64,000 nucleotides of DNA from positions 1,054,001-1,118,000 of the forward strand of contig NZ_CP043505.1 of NCBI RefSeq assembly GCF_008365295.1, read 5' to 3'. The notes beneath the pieces were generated by a model. It saw only the letters and a program-made list of their open reading frames with translations, did no database searches and was not told where the DNA came from. Below are positions 1-7,448 of this stretch, in pieces (the stretch's first letter is position 1; every line of letters starts with the position of its first letter). The translations under genes were made by a program, and so were the position numbers. This DNA is from Agromyces intestinalis (lineage in GTDB: Bacteria > Actinomycetota > Actinomycetes > Actinomycetales > Microbacteriaceae).

Positions 1-1
1 C

Positions 2-700
2 GTCGATGCGGCGCGCGCGGCGGGCGCGCGCATCCGCACGGGCGTGCGCGTGGTCGCGATCGAGCCCGACGACGAGGGGGTGACGGTCACGGTCGACGAT
101 CCGGATGCCGCGGGCCTGCGCGTGCGGCAGGTCGCCGTGACGGCGGGACCGTGGATCGGCCGGTTCGTGCCCGACATGCCGCTGACGCCGCACCGGGTCG
201 TCATGACGTGGTTCCGCGCTCGCGCGGGGCACCGCGCCGATCTCGGGGTACTGCCGGTGTTCATCCGCAGCGTGCCCGGACACGACACGTGGATCTGGGG
301 CCACGGGGCATCCGACGCATCCGGCTCGTCGGAGTTCGCGAGCTTCGACGCGAAGGTGGGCCCCGAATTCGACGGGCCGTTCGCGAGCGACGACCCCGAC
401 GCGATCGACCGGGTCGTGCACCCGGGCGAGACCGATGAGATCGCTGCGCTCGTCGCCGCGACCTTCCCCGACCTCGAGCCCGAGCCGTCGGGCGCGACGA
501 CCTGCATCATGATGCACACGCCCGATGGGCAGTTCGTCGTCGGACCGACCGCGCATCCGCGCGTGTTCGTCGGCGGAGGGTGCTCGGGGCACTCGTTCAA
601 GCACGCGTCGGCGCTCGGCGAGCTCGTGGCGCAAGCGGTGGCCGGCGAGGAGCCGTTCACCGAGGCGGGGTTCCTCGACCCGCGGCGCTTCGCGGGCTGA
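2..700 (+). CDS. FAD-dependent amine oxidase, C-terminal part (sarcosine oxidase type)
   Basis: The 5' end lies outside the window; reading is open from base 2. The visible 232 residues match the C-terminal half of monomeric sarcosine oxidase / N-methyltryptophan oxidase (DAO family), which oxidises secondary amines to imine plus H2O2. A Cys in TTCIMMHTPDGQF sits where these enzymes bind FAD covalently, and GGGCSGHSFKHA matches the family's C-terminal FAD-contacting segment. The gene ends with TGA at 698-700 and converges on the next gene with a 15-base gap. The exact amine substrate cannot be read from this part. Confidence 0.8.
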   Translation, partial: VDAARAAGARIRTGVRVVAIEPDDEGVTVTVDDPDAAGLRVRQVAVTAGPWIGRFVPDMPLTPHRVVMTWFRARAGHRADLGVLPVFIRSVPGHDTWIWGHGASDASGSSEFASFDAKVGPEFDGPFASDDPDAIDRVVHPGETDEIAALVAATFPDLEPEPSGATTCIMMHTPDGQFVVGPTAHPRVFVGGGCSGHSFKHASALGELVAQAVAGEEPFTEAGFLDPRRFAG

Positions 701-715
701 GCCGCCCTTCGCTCC

Positions 716-1642
716 CTACTCGACCAGCGGGGCGGGCTCCACGCGCAGGGCGTGGAGCGCGTACTGCCGCACCCGCACGAGCCGGGTCGCGGCGCACGTC
801 GACAGCAGCGGGGGCGACGGCTCGTCGACGAGGTCGACCACGACGGCACCCCCGTTGCCGAGCCCGAGCCGCACCCGCCAGCCGTCGTCGGTGACCGCCT
901 CGTCGAGCGGCGGGTACGCCGCGATGCGATCGTCGCCGAACTCCCGGCGTGCGTAGTGCTGCGCCGCCTGCACGGCATGGGTCAGCGAGCTGCGTCCGCG
1001 CAGATGCTCGGGCACGACGCGACCTTCCTCGAACGCGTCGGCGATGCGCAGCGGCGTCGGCTCGCCGTCGTCGGGAGAGTCGTCGGCGTACCCGTAGTAC
1101 AGCCCGTGCGGGAACACGACCATCGTGCCGGCGAACCGATCGCCGCCGAGGTGCGAGCACTCCCAGGTCTGCTCGGGTCGGGCGGCGGCGAGTGCCGTCG
1201 CGACCCGGCGCCCGCGCACCGCGCAGCAGCGGTCGTGCCGGCCGTGCGCGCAGACCGCGTAGATCGGCTCTTCAGAGGGTGTGCCCGTCGATCCGTCGAG
1301 CGGCACGTCGAGCAGCCCCGAGACATCCGCCGTCTCGCCCCAGACGATCGACTCGAGTCCGGGGCGGGAGTCGACGATCGCCCATCGCTGCACGGGCGGC
1401 GGCGCGCGCCGCCCGGTGCGGCGGATCGCGAGGATCCGCATCCCGGCCGCCTCGACACGGCGCACCAGGGCGCGCCCGATCGCACGGTCGAACGGCGCGT
1501 CGAGCAGCGCATTCGGCCCCCAGCTCGTCGCCACCTCGAGCAGGAACCACCGGATGCCCCGCGGCGCGGTGCCCGCGAGCGGGTCGCCGCGCTCGCGGGC
1601 CCGGTCGCTGCAGGGCGCCCAGTGCTCGGCGTCGAGGGTCAC
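716..1642 (-). CDS. Sucrase/ferredoxin-like protein (thioredoxin-like [2Fe-2S] fold)
   Basis: A 308-residue protein of the sucrase/ferredoxin-like family (thioredoxin-like ferredoxin fold). The centre holds VCAHGRHDRCCAVRG, with the Cys pattern expected for an iron-sulfur cluster, followed by ECSHLGGDRFAGT and FPHGLYYGYAD, which are typical of the family. These proteins are thought to carry electrons; the sucrase label is historical. The start is a GTG only three bases after the stop of the JmjC-cupin gene, so the two are cotranscribed. In this setting it could supply electrons to, or protect, the iron-dependent oxygenase encoded upstream; that role is inference. Confidence 0.75.
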   Translation of the reverse strand: MTLDAEHWAPCSDRARERGDPLAGTAPRGIRWFLLEVATSWGPNALLDAPFDRAIGRALVRRVEAAGMRILAIRRTGRRAPPPVQRWAIVDSRPGLESIVWGETADVSGLLDVPLDGSTGTPSEEPIYAVCAHGRHDRCCAVRGRRVATALAAARPEQTWECSHLGGDRFAGTMVVFPHGLYYGYADDSPDDGEPTPLRIADAFEEGRVVPEHLRGRSSLTHAVQAAQHYARREFGDDRIAAYPPLDEAVTDDGWRVRLGLGNGGAVVVDLVDEPSPPLLSTCAATRLVRVRQYALHALRVEPAPLVE

Positions 1643-1645
1643 GGC

Positions 1646-2896
1646 CTACTCGGACGTCTCGATCACCGCGATGCGCTCGCGCACGAGACGACGCGCCACG
1701 ACCACCGCGCTCTCGGCGTCGAGACCGGGCAGGTCGCCGACCCGCACCGGCTCGCCCGCGACGATGCGACGCACCGCGGGCTCGGCCTCGATGGGCAGCG
1801 AGAGCGCGGTCTCACGGGTCACGAGCCGCACCCGGTCATCCTGCGACTCCATGCGGACGCGCAGCGCGTCGCGAAGACGAACCACGGCGGTCGCGTCGAG
1901 CGTCGCGAGCGCGGCGAGCGTCGCGAGCGGGGCGAGGGGTTCGGGGCGGATGTCGCGGTCGAACCGCTGCGCGAGTGCCGACGCCGTGGCCGAGGCATCC
2001 GGTCGCTGCACGAGTTCGACGAGCGCGTCGACCGTGTCGCGCACGATGCCGGCCATCTGCTCGGCATCGTCGAAGTCGACGCCGAGCGGCAGCGACGCAC
2101 GCAACCGCTCGCTATCGCCGACCCGCGCCACGAGCGCCTGCACCACGTCGGCGTGCGTGTACGCCGAAACGCCGATCGTGAGGTGCACGCTCGTCTCGTC
2201 GCCGCCGGCGACGGCCGAGTGGATCCAGCCGCGCGGCAGGTACAGCGCGTCGCCGGGCCGGAACACGGCGTCGATCACCGGCTCCTCGAGCGCCGCACGC
2301 GCGACCGCCTCGCGATGGCCGCTCCACGGCTGCGAGGCGAGCGGGTCGACGTGCACCGGCCGGTGGATCCGCCAGTGCTTCTCACCCGCGATCTGCAGCA
2401 CGAACACGTCGTGGGTGTCATAGTGCGGGTCGAACCCCTGCGAACCCGGCGGGGTGACGTACGCGTTCACCTGCACCGGATGCCCCAGGTCGTCGACGAG
2501 CTGCCGGGTGAACTCGATGAGCGGCGGCCAGAGCCGGTGCAGTCCCTGCAGCACGATCGTCGCACCATCGGCGAACCGCGCGAACACCCGGTCGCTCGCG
2601 ACCTGGTCGCCCACCTCGGCCCCGAACCCGCCCGACGCCGTGTACGCCGAGGCCGGCAGCACCTCGCCCTCCTTCGCCATGCGCATGAACGGGGTGCGCA
2701 CCCCGCGGCGGGTGACGAGTTCGTCGACCGCGTCGGCCGAGAACAGGTCGGCGAACCCGTCGGGCCCGGCGAGTTCGTCGGCCCGTGAGTGCAGCGCGTC
2801 GCGCGACCAGAACTCGGTCGCGAACCGGTCGGATGCCACGCTGATGCAGCGCGAGAGCGCGGGCCGGTCGCCCGGCCCGCGCAGCTCACCCGCCAT
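1646..2896 (-). CDS. JmjC/cupin-4 Fe(II)/2-oxoglutarate oxygenase (ribosomal-oxygenase-like)
   Basis: A 416-residue protein of the cupin-4/JmjC family that includes bacterial RoxA/YcfD and human MINA53/NO66. Those enzymes hydroxylate Arg or His side chains of proteins. The metal triad is visible: HYD (His158, Asp160) in a DPHYDTHDVF segment, and the distal His226 in LPRGWIH. A C-terminal winged-helix-like region follows, as in the family. Its ATG overlaps the TGA of the upstream repeat-peptide gene by one base (TGATG), so translation is probably coupled. The coupling suggests that the small repeat peptide, rather than a ribosomal protein, is the substrate. The fold is clear; the substrate is inference. 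Confidence 0.82.
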   Translation of the reverse strand: MAGELRGPGDRPALSRCISVASDRFATEFWSRDALHSRADELAGPDGFADLFSADAVDELVTRRGVRTPFMRMAKEGEVLPASAYTASGGFGAEVGDQVASDRVFARFADGATIVLQGLHRLWPPLIEFTRQLVDDLGHPVQVNAYVTPPGSQGFDPHYDTHDVFVLQIAGEKHWRIHRPVHVDPLASQPWSGHREAVARAALEEPVIDAVFRPGDALYLPRGWIHSAVAGGDETSVHLTIGVSAYTHADVVQALVARVGDSERLRASLPLGVDFDDAEQMAGIVRDTVDALVELVQRPDASATASALAQRFDRDIRPEPLAPLATLAALATLDATAVVRLRDALRVRMESQDDRVRLVTRETALSLPIEAEPAVRRIVAGEPVRVGDLPGLDAESAVVVARRLVRERIAVIETSE

Positions 2897-3153
2897 CAGG
2901 CCGAGCCGTCGGCGCCGCCGTCGTGGCCGCCCGGGTTCGCTCCCCCGTCGGCGGTTCCCTCACCGGCTCCGGCCGAGCCGTCGGCGCCGCCGTCGTGACC
3001 GCCCGGGTTCGCACCGCCGTCGGCCGTGCCCTCACCCGCTGCCGCCGAGCCGTCGGCACCGCCGTCGTGGCCCTGCGGGTTCGCCCCGCCGTCGGCCACG
3101 CCCTCGCCGCCGTCGCCCGGCTCGTTCGTGATGTCGTCATCGCTGATCGACAT
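2896..3153 (-). CDS. Small Gly/Asp-rich repeat peptide, putative modified-peptide precursor
   Basis: An 85-residue protein. A 16-residue acidic leader (MSISDDDITNEPGDGG) is followed by three near-identical 24-residue repeats at about residues 17-40, 41-64 and 65-85, the last cut short. Each repeat reads EGTADGGANPGGHDGG then ADGSA, with one His (29, 53, 77), one Asn-Pro and three Asp; there is no Cys or aromatic residue. A strong ribosome site (GGAGGGGGT complement, 3157-3165) precedes the ATG. The stop overlaps the ATG of the JmjC oxygenase by one base. Leader plus repeats plus coupled hydroxylase is the layout of a RiPP precursor with multiple cores. I do not recognise a named family, and the modification is inferred. 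Confidence 0.8.
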   Translation of the reverse strand: MSISDDDITNEPGDGGEGVADGGANPQGHDGGADGSAAAGEGTADGGANPGGHDGGADGSAGAGEGTADGGANPGGHDGGADGSA

Positions 3154-3214
3154 GGCACCCCCTCCATCCCGGCCGCGACCCCCGCGGCACCTCGTCGTTG
3201 TCAGCGTAACGACG

Positions 3215-3229
3215 CCGCACCGCGTGCGG
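3215..3229. promoter_or_regulatory. Short palindrome upstream of the repeat-peptide operon
   Basis: CCGCAC-CGC-GTGCGG is a perfect 6-bp inverted repeat in the 110-base gap between the esterase stop and the peptide start. On the minus strand a TACGCT hexamer (3203-3208) lies just downstream and could be a -10 box, though no convincing -35 is visible. The site could be an operator for the peptide operon or a weak terminator for the gene upstream. Confidence 0.3.
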
Positions 3230-3263
3230 AACGGGTTGACAGGGTTCGGCCCCGCGGCGCCGC

Positions 3264-4211
3264 TCAGCTCCCGAGCTGCGAGGCGAGCCAGCGCCGCGCG
3301 CCCGCGACGTAGGTGCGCGCGACCGCGGTGTCGCCGGCCATCGACTCGAACCCGTGCGGGGCGCCTGGCACGACGGCCCACTCGACCTCGACCCCGGCCG
3401 CCGCGAGCCGCTCGGCGTAGTCGCGGTCCTCCGCGAAGAACAGCTCGATGTCGCCCGCACCGATCCACGCCGGGGGCAGGCCGGTCAGGTCGGTGCGCCG
3501 CGCCGGTGCGGCCTCGGCGGGGACGTCCGCCCCGCCCATCGCCGAGCCGAGGTAGGCGCCCCAGCCGGCCCGGTTCGACCGGTTGTTCCAGATGAAGTGC
3601 CCGACCGCATCGAGCGAGCGGTCGGCGGCGGTGCGGTCGTCGAGCATCGGGCAGAACAGCCACTGCGCCACGGGCTGCACGCCGCCGCGGTCGTGGATGC
3701 GCTGCACGAGTGCGGCCGCGAGCCCGCCGCCCGCGCTCTGCCCGCCGATCGCGACGCGCGACGAGTCGATGCGCCGTGCTGCGGCGACCGAGTGCAGCCA
3801 CGCCCACGCGGCATCGCAGTCGTCGAGGGGTGCCGGGTAGGGATGCTCGGGTGCGAGCCGGTACTCGACCGACACCACGACGATGCCGAGTTCGGCGGCG
3901 ACGTCGAGGCAGCGCGCGTCGTCCTGCGCCATCGAGCCGATCACGAGCCCGCCGCCGTGGATCCAGAGCAGCGCCGGCCCCGGGGCATCCGCACCGAAGC
4001 CCGACGGGGTGAACACATTGGCGACCTGCCCGCCCGGGATCGCCACCCGCTCGACCGTCACACCGCGCGCGGGTTTCGCGCCGGGCATCAGGCGCATGCC
4101 GCCGCGCAGCAGCGCACGCTGCCAGCGGTGCACGACGGGCGGGTTGTTCGACCGCGCGAACTTCGTGCGCAGTTCGGGATGCAGCAGCGAGCTGTCGAAT
4201 CGGGCCGCCAT
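3264..4211 (-). CDS. Alpha/beta hydrolase, hormone-sensitive-lipase type esterase
   Basis: A 315-residue serine esterase of the HSL family. The HGGG oxyanion-hole motif is at about residues 85-88, the nucleophile elbow is GQSAGG, and the acid and His of the triad fit GAGDIE and PGAPHGFE near the C terminus. I start it at the ATG at 4211, one base after the SDR stop; an in-frame ATG at 4241 would overlap the SDR gene by 29 bases. Pairing with a dehydrogenase suggests use of an ester or lactone whose alcohol is then oxidised. The substrate is unknown. Confidence 0.85.
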   Translation of the reverse strand: MAARFDSSLLHPELRTKFARSNNPPVVHRWQRALLRGGMRLMPGAKPARGVTVERVAIPGGQVANVFTPSGFGADAPGPALLWIHGGGLVIGSMAQDDARCLDVAAELGIVVVSVEYRLAPEHPYPAPLDDCDAAWAWLHSVAAARRIDSSRVAIGGQSAGGGLAAALVQRIHDRGGVQPVAQWLFCPMLDDRTAADRSLDAVGHFIWNNRSNRAGWGAYLGSAMGGADVPAEAAPARRTDLTGLPPAWIGAGDIELFFAEDRDYAERLAAAGVEVEWAVVPGAPHGFESMAGDTAVARTYVAGARRWLASQLGS

Positions 4212-4212
4212 G

Positions 4213-5043
4213 TCAGCCGAGCATGCCCGAGGCGCGAACACCCGCGACGGCGCCGCCGTCGACGAGCAGATCGGTGCCGGTGATGAAGCTCGCCTGCTGC
4301 GGATCGAGCAGGAACGCGGCGGCCGCCGCGATGTCGTCGGGGGTTCCGAGTCGCTTCGTCGCCGACGCCTGGATCATGCCGCGCATCTGCGCGCCCGACT
4401 CGCCCGCGAGCTCCTCCTGGCCCATCGGTGTCGAGATCACGCCGGGGCTGATCGAGTTGACGCGTGCGCCCGCCGCGGCCCACGCCCCTGAGGCGGCCGC
4501 ACGTACGCGCAGGTGGTTGGCGCGTTTGGCGATGCTGTAGGCGGCGCCGGGGTTCGGCAGCTGGGCGAGGAACGGCAGGCCGAGCAGTTCGTCGGTCGGC
4601 GTCGCGGCGAGCGCCTGCTCGGCCTCGGCCGGCAGGGTGCCGATCGCGAAGTGGCCGGCCATGCTGGCGATCACCACGCCGGCACCGCCCGGCGCGATGA
4701 CCCGGGCGAACTCGTCGAGCGCGTACGCGACCCCGAGCAGGTCGACGTGCAGGATCGCGTCGGTCGGCGCCTGCACGGGCGACAGCCCGGCCGTGTGCGC
4801 GACGTGCGTGACCCGGCCCGCCGTGGCGGCCGCGTCGGCGAGCTCGGCGACCGAGGTGCGGTCGCTCACGTCGACGCGCCGGGTGAGCACGTCGTGGCCC
4901 TCGCCGCGGAGTTGGCTCGCTGCCGCCTCGAGCGTGGCCTCGTTGAAGTCGGCGAGCACCACGCGGCGCCCGCTTCCCGTGCGGCGGGCGATCGCGAGGC
5001 CCATTCCGCCCACACCGATGATGACGACGACGTCCTGCGCCAT
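4213..5043 (-). CDS. SDR family NAD(P)-dependent oxidoreductase
   Basis: A 276-residue short-chain dehydrogenase. The N-terminal Rossmann motif is GVGGMGLAIA and ADFNEA follows beta-2. The catalytic Ser lies in VIASMAGHF and the YxxxK pair is YSIAK. The C-terminal DLLVDGGAV is typical of classical SDRs. A GGAGGT ribosome site (complement, 5050-5055) sits six bases before the ATG. It is the first gene of a two-gene unit with the esterase and is transcribed divergently from a TetR regulator, which probably controls it. Substrate unknown. Confidence 0.85.
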   Translation of the reverse strand: MAQDVVVIIGVGGMGLAIARRTGSGRRVVLADFNEATLEAAASQLRGEGHDVLTRRVDVSDRTSVAELADAAATAGRVTHVAHTAGLSPVQAPTDAILHVDLLGVAYALDEFARVIAPGGAGVVIASMAGHFAIGTLPAEAEQALAATPTDELLGLPFLAQLPNPGAAYSIAKRANHLRVRAAASGAWAAAGARVNSISPGVISTPMGQEELAGESGAQMRGMIQASATKRLGTPDDIAAAAAFLLDPQQASFITGTDLLVDGGAVAGVRASGMLG

Positions 5044-5114
5044 GTTCCGACCTCCAGGTCATTTCCGAGACATTCTGTATCGTAATTCATCCGCGCGCGA
5101 CCTACAATCGACGC
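5044..5114. promoter_or_regulatory. Divergent promoter region, SDR and TetR genes
   Basis: This 71-base gap has an AT-rich core at about 5070-5090 that is unusual for the region. On the plus strand TACAAT (5103-5108) is a good -10 box only six bases before the GTG of the TetR gene, so that mRNA is probably leaderless. The core is the natural place for the TetR operator, but I see no clean palindrome. Confidence 0.5.
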
Positions 5115-5714
5115 GTGGACGACGAGCAGCGCCGACGGGGCCGGCCGCGCAGCGCCGAGGCCGACCGGGCCATCCTCGAGGCGGCCCGCGACCTGCTCAT
5201 CGCCGACGGCTACGAGCAGCTCACGATGCAGGCGATCGCCGAGCGCGCGGGCGTCGGCCGCCAGACCGTCTACCGGCGCTGGCCGTCGAAGGCCGGCATC
5301 GTCGCCGAGGCGGTCATGGCCGGGCTGCTCTCGCCGGTTCCGTCCGACATGGCGGGCGGAGCGGATGCCACGGCACCCGCCGACCTGCGCGCCTGGCTGC
5401 ACGCGGCGGCCGTCGGGCTGTCGGATGCCACGAACCTCACGATCGTGCGCGCCCTCGCCGCCGCGGCCGCCGAGACCGACGCCGGGGCGATCCGCCTCTA
5501 CCGCGCGTTCACCGAACAGGGCCGCACCGACCTCATCGACCTGCTGCGCACGGCGGTCGCGCGCTGCGAGGTGCGCGCCGACGCCGACCTCGAGGCGGCG
5601 GCCGACGCGATCCAGGGCGCCGTGCTCTACACCGCGCTCGCCTACCGGCCGCCGAAGGTCGAGCACCTCGACTCCCTCGCCGACCTCCTGCTCGCCGGCC
5701 TCGCGCCGCGGTGA
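5115..5714 (+). CDS. TetR family transcriptional regulator
   Basis: A 199-residue regulator. The N-terminal DNA-binding domain spans about residues 10-60, with the helix-turn-helix IAERAGVGRQTVYRRWPSK, the standard TetR signature. The C-terminal part is the variable ligand-binding domain. The GTG start is supported by a -10 box six bases upstream. It is divergent from the SDR/esterase unit, its likely target. The last 24 bases, including the stop, are duplicated just downstream. Confidence 0.88.
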   Translation: MDDEQRRRGRPRSAEADRAILEAARDLLIADGYEQLTMQAIAERAGVGRQTVYRRWPSKAGIVAEAVMAGLLSPVPSDMAGGADATAPADLRAWLHAAAVGLSDATNLTIVRALAAAAAETDAGAIRLYRAFTEQGRTDLIDLLRTAVARCEVRADADLEAAADAIQGAVLYTALAYRPPKVEHLDSLADLLLAGLAPR

Positions 5715-5743
5715 ACCGCCTCGCCGGCCTCGCGCCGCGGTGA
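5691..5743. repeat. Tandem duplication of the TetR gene 3' end
   Basis: Twenty-four bases ending in the TetR stop (5691-5714) recur identically at 5720-5743, a period of 29. The second copy lies outside the gene in a different frame. It looks like a recent slippage or unequal-exchange event in GC-rich DNA. Confidence 0.8.
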
Positions 5744-5768
5744 GCCGCCGGCCGGGCCTGCTCGCCCG

Positions 5769-6245
5769 CTACGCCGTCTCGTCGGGCTGGCCGCCCTCGG
5801 GCTCGACGGCCCATTCGGGCGGCTCGTCCTGGCCGGTCTCCTCGTCGTGCTCGGCCTCGTCGGCGGTCTGCTGCACCTGGCCGGCCGCGTGATGCACGGG
5901 TGCGTACACGACATAGAGCCGCAGCGGCTCGTCGCCCGTGTTCACGACGTCGTGCCACGTGCCGGCGGGAACCTGCACGCTCCAGCCGCCCGAGACATCC
6001 TGCTGCAAGGACAGGTCGTCCTTCGACGGACCCAGCTTCGCCCGCCCCTGCCCCTGCTCGATGCGCACGAACTGGTCGGTCTCGGGATGCGCCTCGAGCC
6101 CGATCGACTCGCCCACCGGAATCGACATCAACGTGACCTGCAGGTACTTGCCGCTCCACGCGACGGTGCGGTACGTGTCGTTCTGCTCGGTCGCCGTCTC
6201 GATGTCGAAGACGTTCGGCTCGGGTCCGTTGTCGGTGATCTGCAT
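5769..6245 (-). CDS. Cupin domain protein (mannose-6-phosphate-isomerase-like)
   Basis: A 158-residue single-domain cupin. Motif 1 is around GLEAHPETDQFVRIEQG and motif 2 is PAGTWHDVVNTG, giving the His/Glu metal set of small RmlC-like cupins. A long acidic, Gln/Glu-rich C-terminal tail of about 30 residues follows the barrel. A GGGAGG ribosome site supports the ATG. Stand-alone cupins of this kind are widespread in actinobacteria and their function is mostly unknown. Confidence 0.8.
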   Translation of the reverse strand: MQITDNGPEPNVFDIETATEQNDTYRTVAWSGKYLQVTLMSIPVGESIGLEAHPETDQFVRIEQGQGRAKLGPSKDDLSLQQDVSGGWSVQVPAGTWHDVVNTGDEPLRLYVVYAPVHHAAGQVQQTADEAEHDEETGQDEPPEWAVEPEGGQPDETA

Positions 6246-6356
6246 GTGCTCGCCCCTCCCGCGTCGCGCGGCCGACGGGATCCGCGCGGTCGCGCCGTCG
6301 GCCGTTGCGGTCAGGCTAGCGCTGCGCGCCGATCCGCCGACAGGGCTTGCGCGGAG

Positions 6357-7331
6357 TCACCGCACGGGGTCACTCGGCCAGTCGTGCGCGAGGATCCTGC
6401 CGACCACGAGCTCGGCGACCGGGGCATCCGTCGACATGACCGCGCCCGCGCGCCCGGCCGAGCCGTCGTCCTCGAGCTCGATCACCCGGCCGTGATCGGG
6501 GCCGTCGTCACGCACGACGTCGAACACGCCGTGACGCACCTCGGCCGTGCCGATATCGCCCGAGGCCACCGCGGCGGCGAGCGGATCGTGCAGCGCGCAG
6601 CGACGATCGCCGTACACCTCGACATAGAAGCCGAGATAGATGTCGAGCATCTCGCCGAGCAGTCGCGGCACGGTGCCGCTGTGGTGCAGCAACGCCTGCC
6701 GTCGGGCCTCGTCCAGGGTGTGCGACATCGTGACGTCGAGCGGCACGAGCGTCACCGGCCAGGGGGCGACGAGCGCCTCGGCCGCAGCCGCCGGATCGTT
6801 GCGGAAGTTCGCCTCGGCGACGAGCGACACGTTGCCCGGGGCATCCACCGCACCGCCCATCACCGTGACCGAGTGCACCCTGCCCGGCAGCTCCGCATCA
6901 GCACGCAGCGCGAGCGCGAGGTTCGTGAGCGGGCCGACGGCGAGCACCCGCAGCGCGCCTGCGTGTTCGCGGCTGAGCCGCAGCAGCAGGTCGACGGCGC
7001 CGCCCGGCTCGACCTCGCGGCGCGGCGCCGGCAGCGAATCGGCGACCCCGCCGACCCCGTCGCCGCCGTGCACGTCGGCCGCGACGCTGCCGAACCGTCG
7101 CTGCAGGAAGTCGTGCGCACCGATCGCGACCGGCACCTCGTCGACGCCCGCAGCCGCCAGCAGCCCGAGCGTGTTGCGCGCGGCCTGCTCAGCCGTCGTG
7201 TTGCCCGAGACCGTGCCGATGCCCACCAGCCGCACGCCCGGGTGCGCGATCAGGTAGGCGAGCGCGACGGCATCGTCGATGCCCGTATCGCAGTCGAGGT
7301 AGACGGGGATCGGATCGGTCGCATGAGACAC
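6357..7331 (-). CDS. Inosine-uridine preferring nucleoside hydrolase family protein
   Basis: A 324-residue ribonucleoside hydrolase that releases the base from nucleosides for salvage. The N-terminal calcium-binding signature DCDTGIDDA is at about residues 13-21. The middle holds the family's GNTT and VMGGA motifs, and LHDPLAAA near residue 240 carries the C-terminal Asp. The reading frame runs further upstream, but the GTG at 7331 fits the family N terminus and lies seven bases after a TAGGCT -10 box, so a leaderless start is likely. Confidence 0.87.
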   Translation of the reverse strand: MSHATDPIPVYLDCDTGIDDAVALAYLIAHPGVRLVGIGTVSGNTTAEQAARNTLGLLAAAGVDEVPVAIGAHDFLQRRFGSVAADVHGGDGVGGVADSLPAPRREVEPGGAVDLLLRLSREHAGALRVLAVGPLTNLALALRADAELPGRVHSVTVMGGAVDAPGNVSLVAEANFRNDPAAAAEALVAPWPVTLVPLDVTMSHTLDEARRQALLHHSGTVPRLLGEMLDIYLGFYVEVYGDRRCALHDPLAAAVASGDIGTAEVRHGVFDVVRDDGPDHGRVIELEDDGSAGRAGAVMSTDAPVAELVVGRILAHDWPSDPVR

Positions 7332-7338
7332 GCACGGC

Positions 7339-7344
7339 AGCCTA
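7339..7344 (-). promoter_or_regulatory. -10 box of the nucleoside hydrolase gene
   Basis: TAGGCT on the minus strand, seven bases before the GTG start. The same hexamer-to-start spacing recurs at about ten other genes in the window, which supports a leaderless mRNA. Confidence 0.55.
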
Positions 7345-7358
7345 ACGGCACGATCGGA

Positions 7359-7385
7359 TGTCACATCCCGGCCATGCACGCGGTC
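7359..7385 (+). promoter_or_regulatory. ECF41-type promoter of the 7449 hydrolase
   Basis: TGTCACA (7359-7365), a 16-base spacer, then GGTC (7382-7385), ending 63 bases before the start codon. ECF41 sigma factors are reported to use TGTCACA at -35 and CGTC at -10. Three more copies with identical spacing lie near 8.3, 11.2 and 12.3 kb, around two ECF41-type sigma genes. Confidence 0.7.
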
Positions 7386-7448
7386 GAAGCTGACGACACC
7401 GCCTCCGCGCGACCGCCCGGGGGAAACCGTTCGGAAGGGAACACCGAC

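Noticed and set aside
752-2788. A 678-codon open frame on the plus strand opposite the ferredoxin-like and JmjC genes
   Set aside because: It is an antisense shadow: composition is Arg/Asp/His-rich with no domain, and the opposite strand encodes two well-supported genes.
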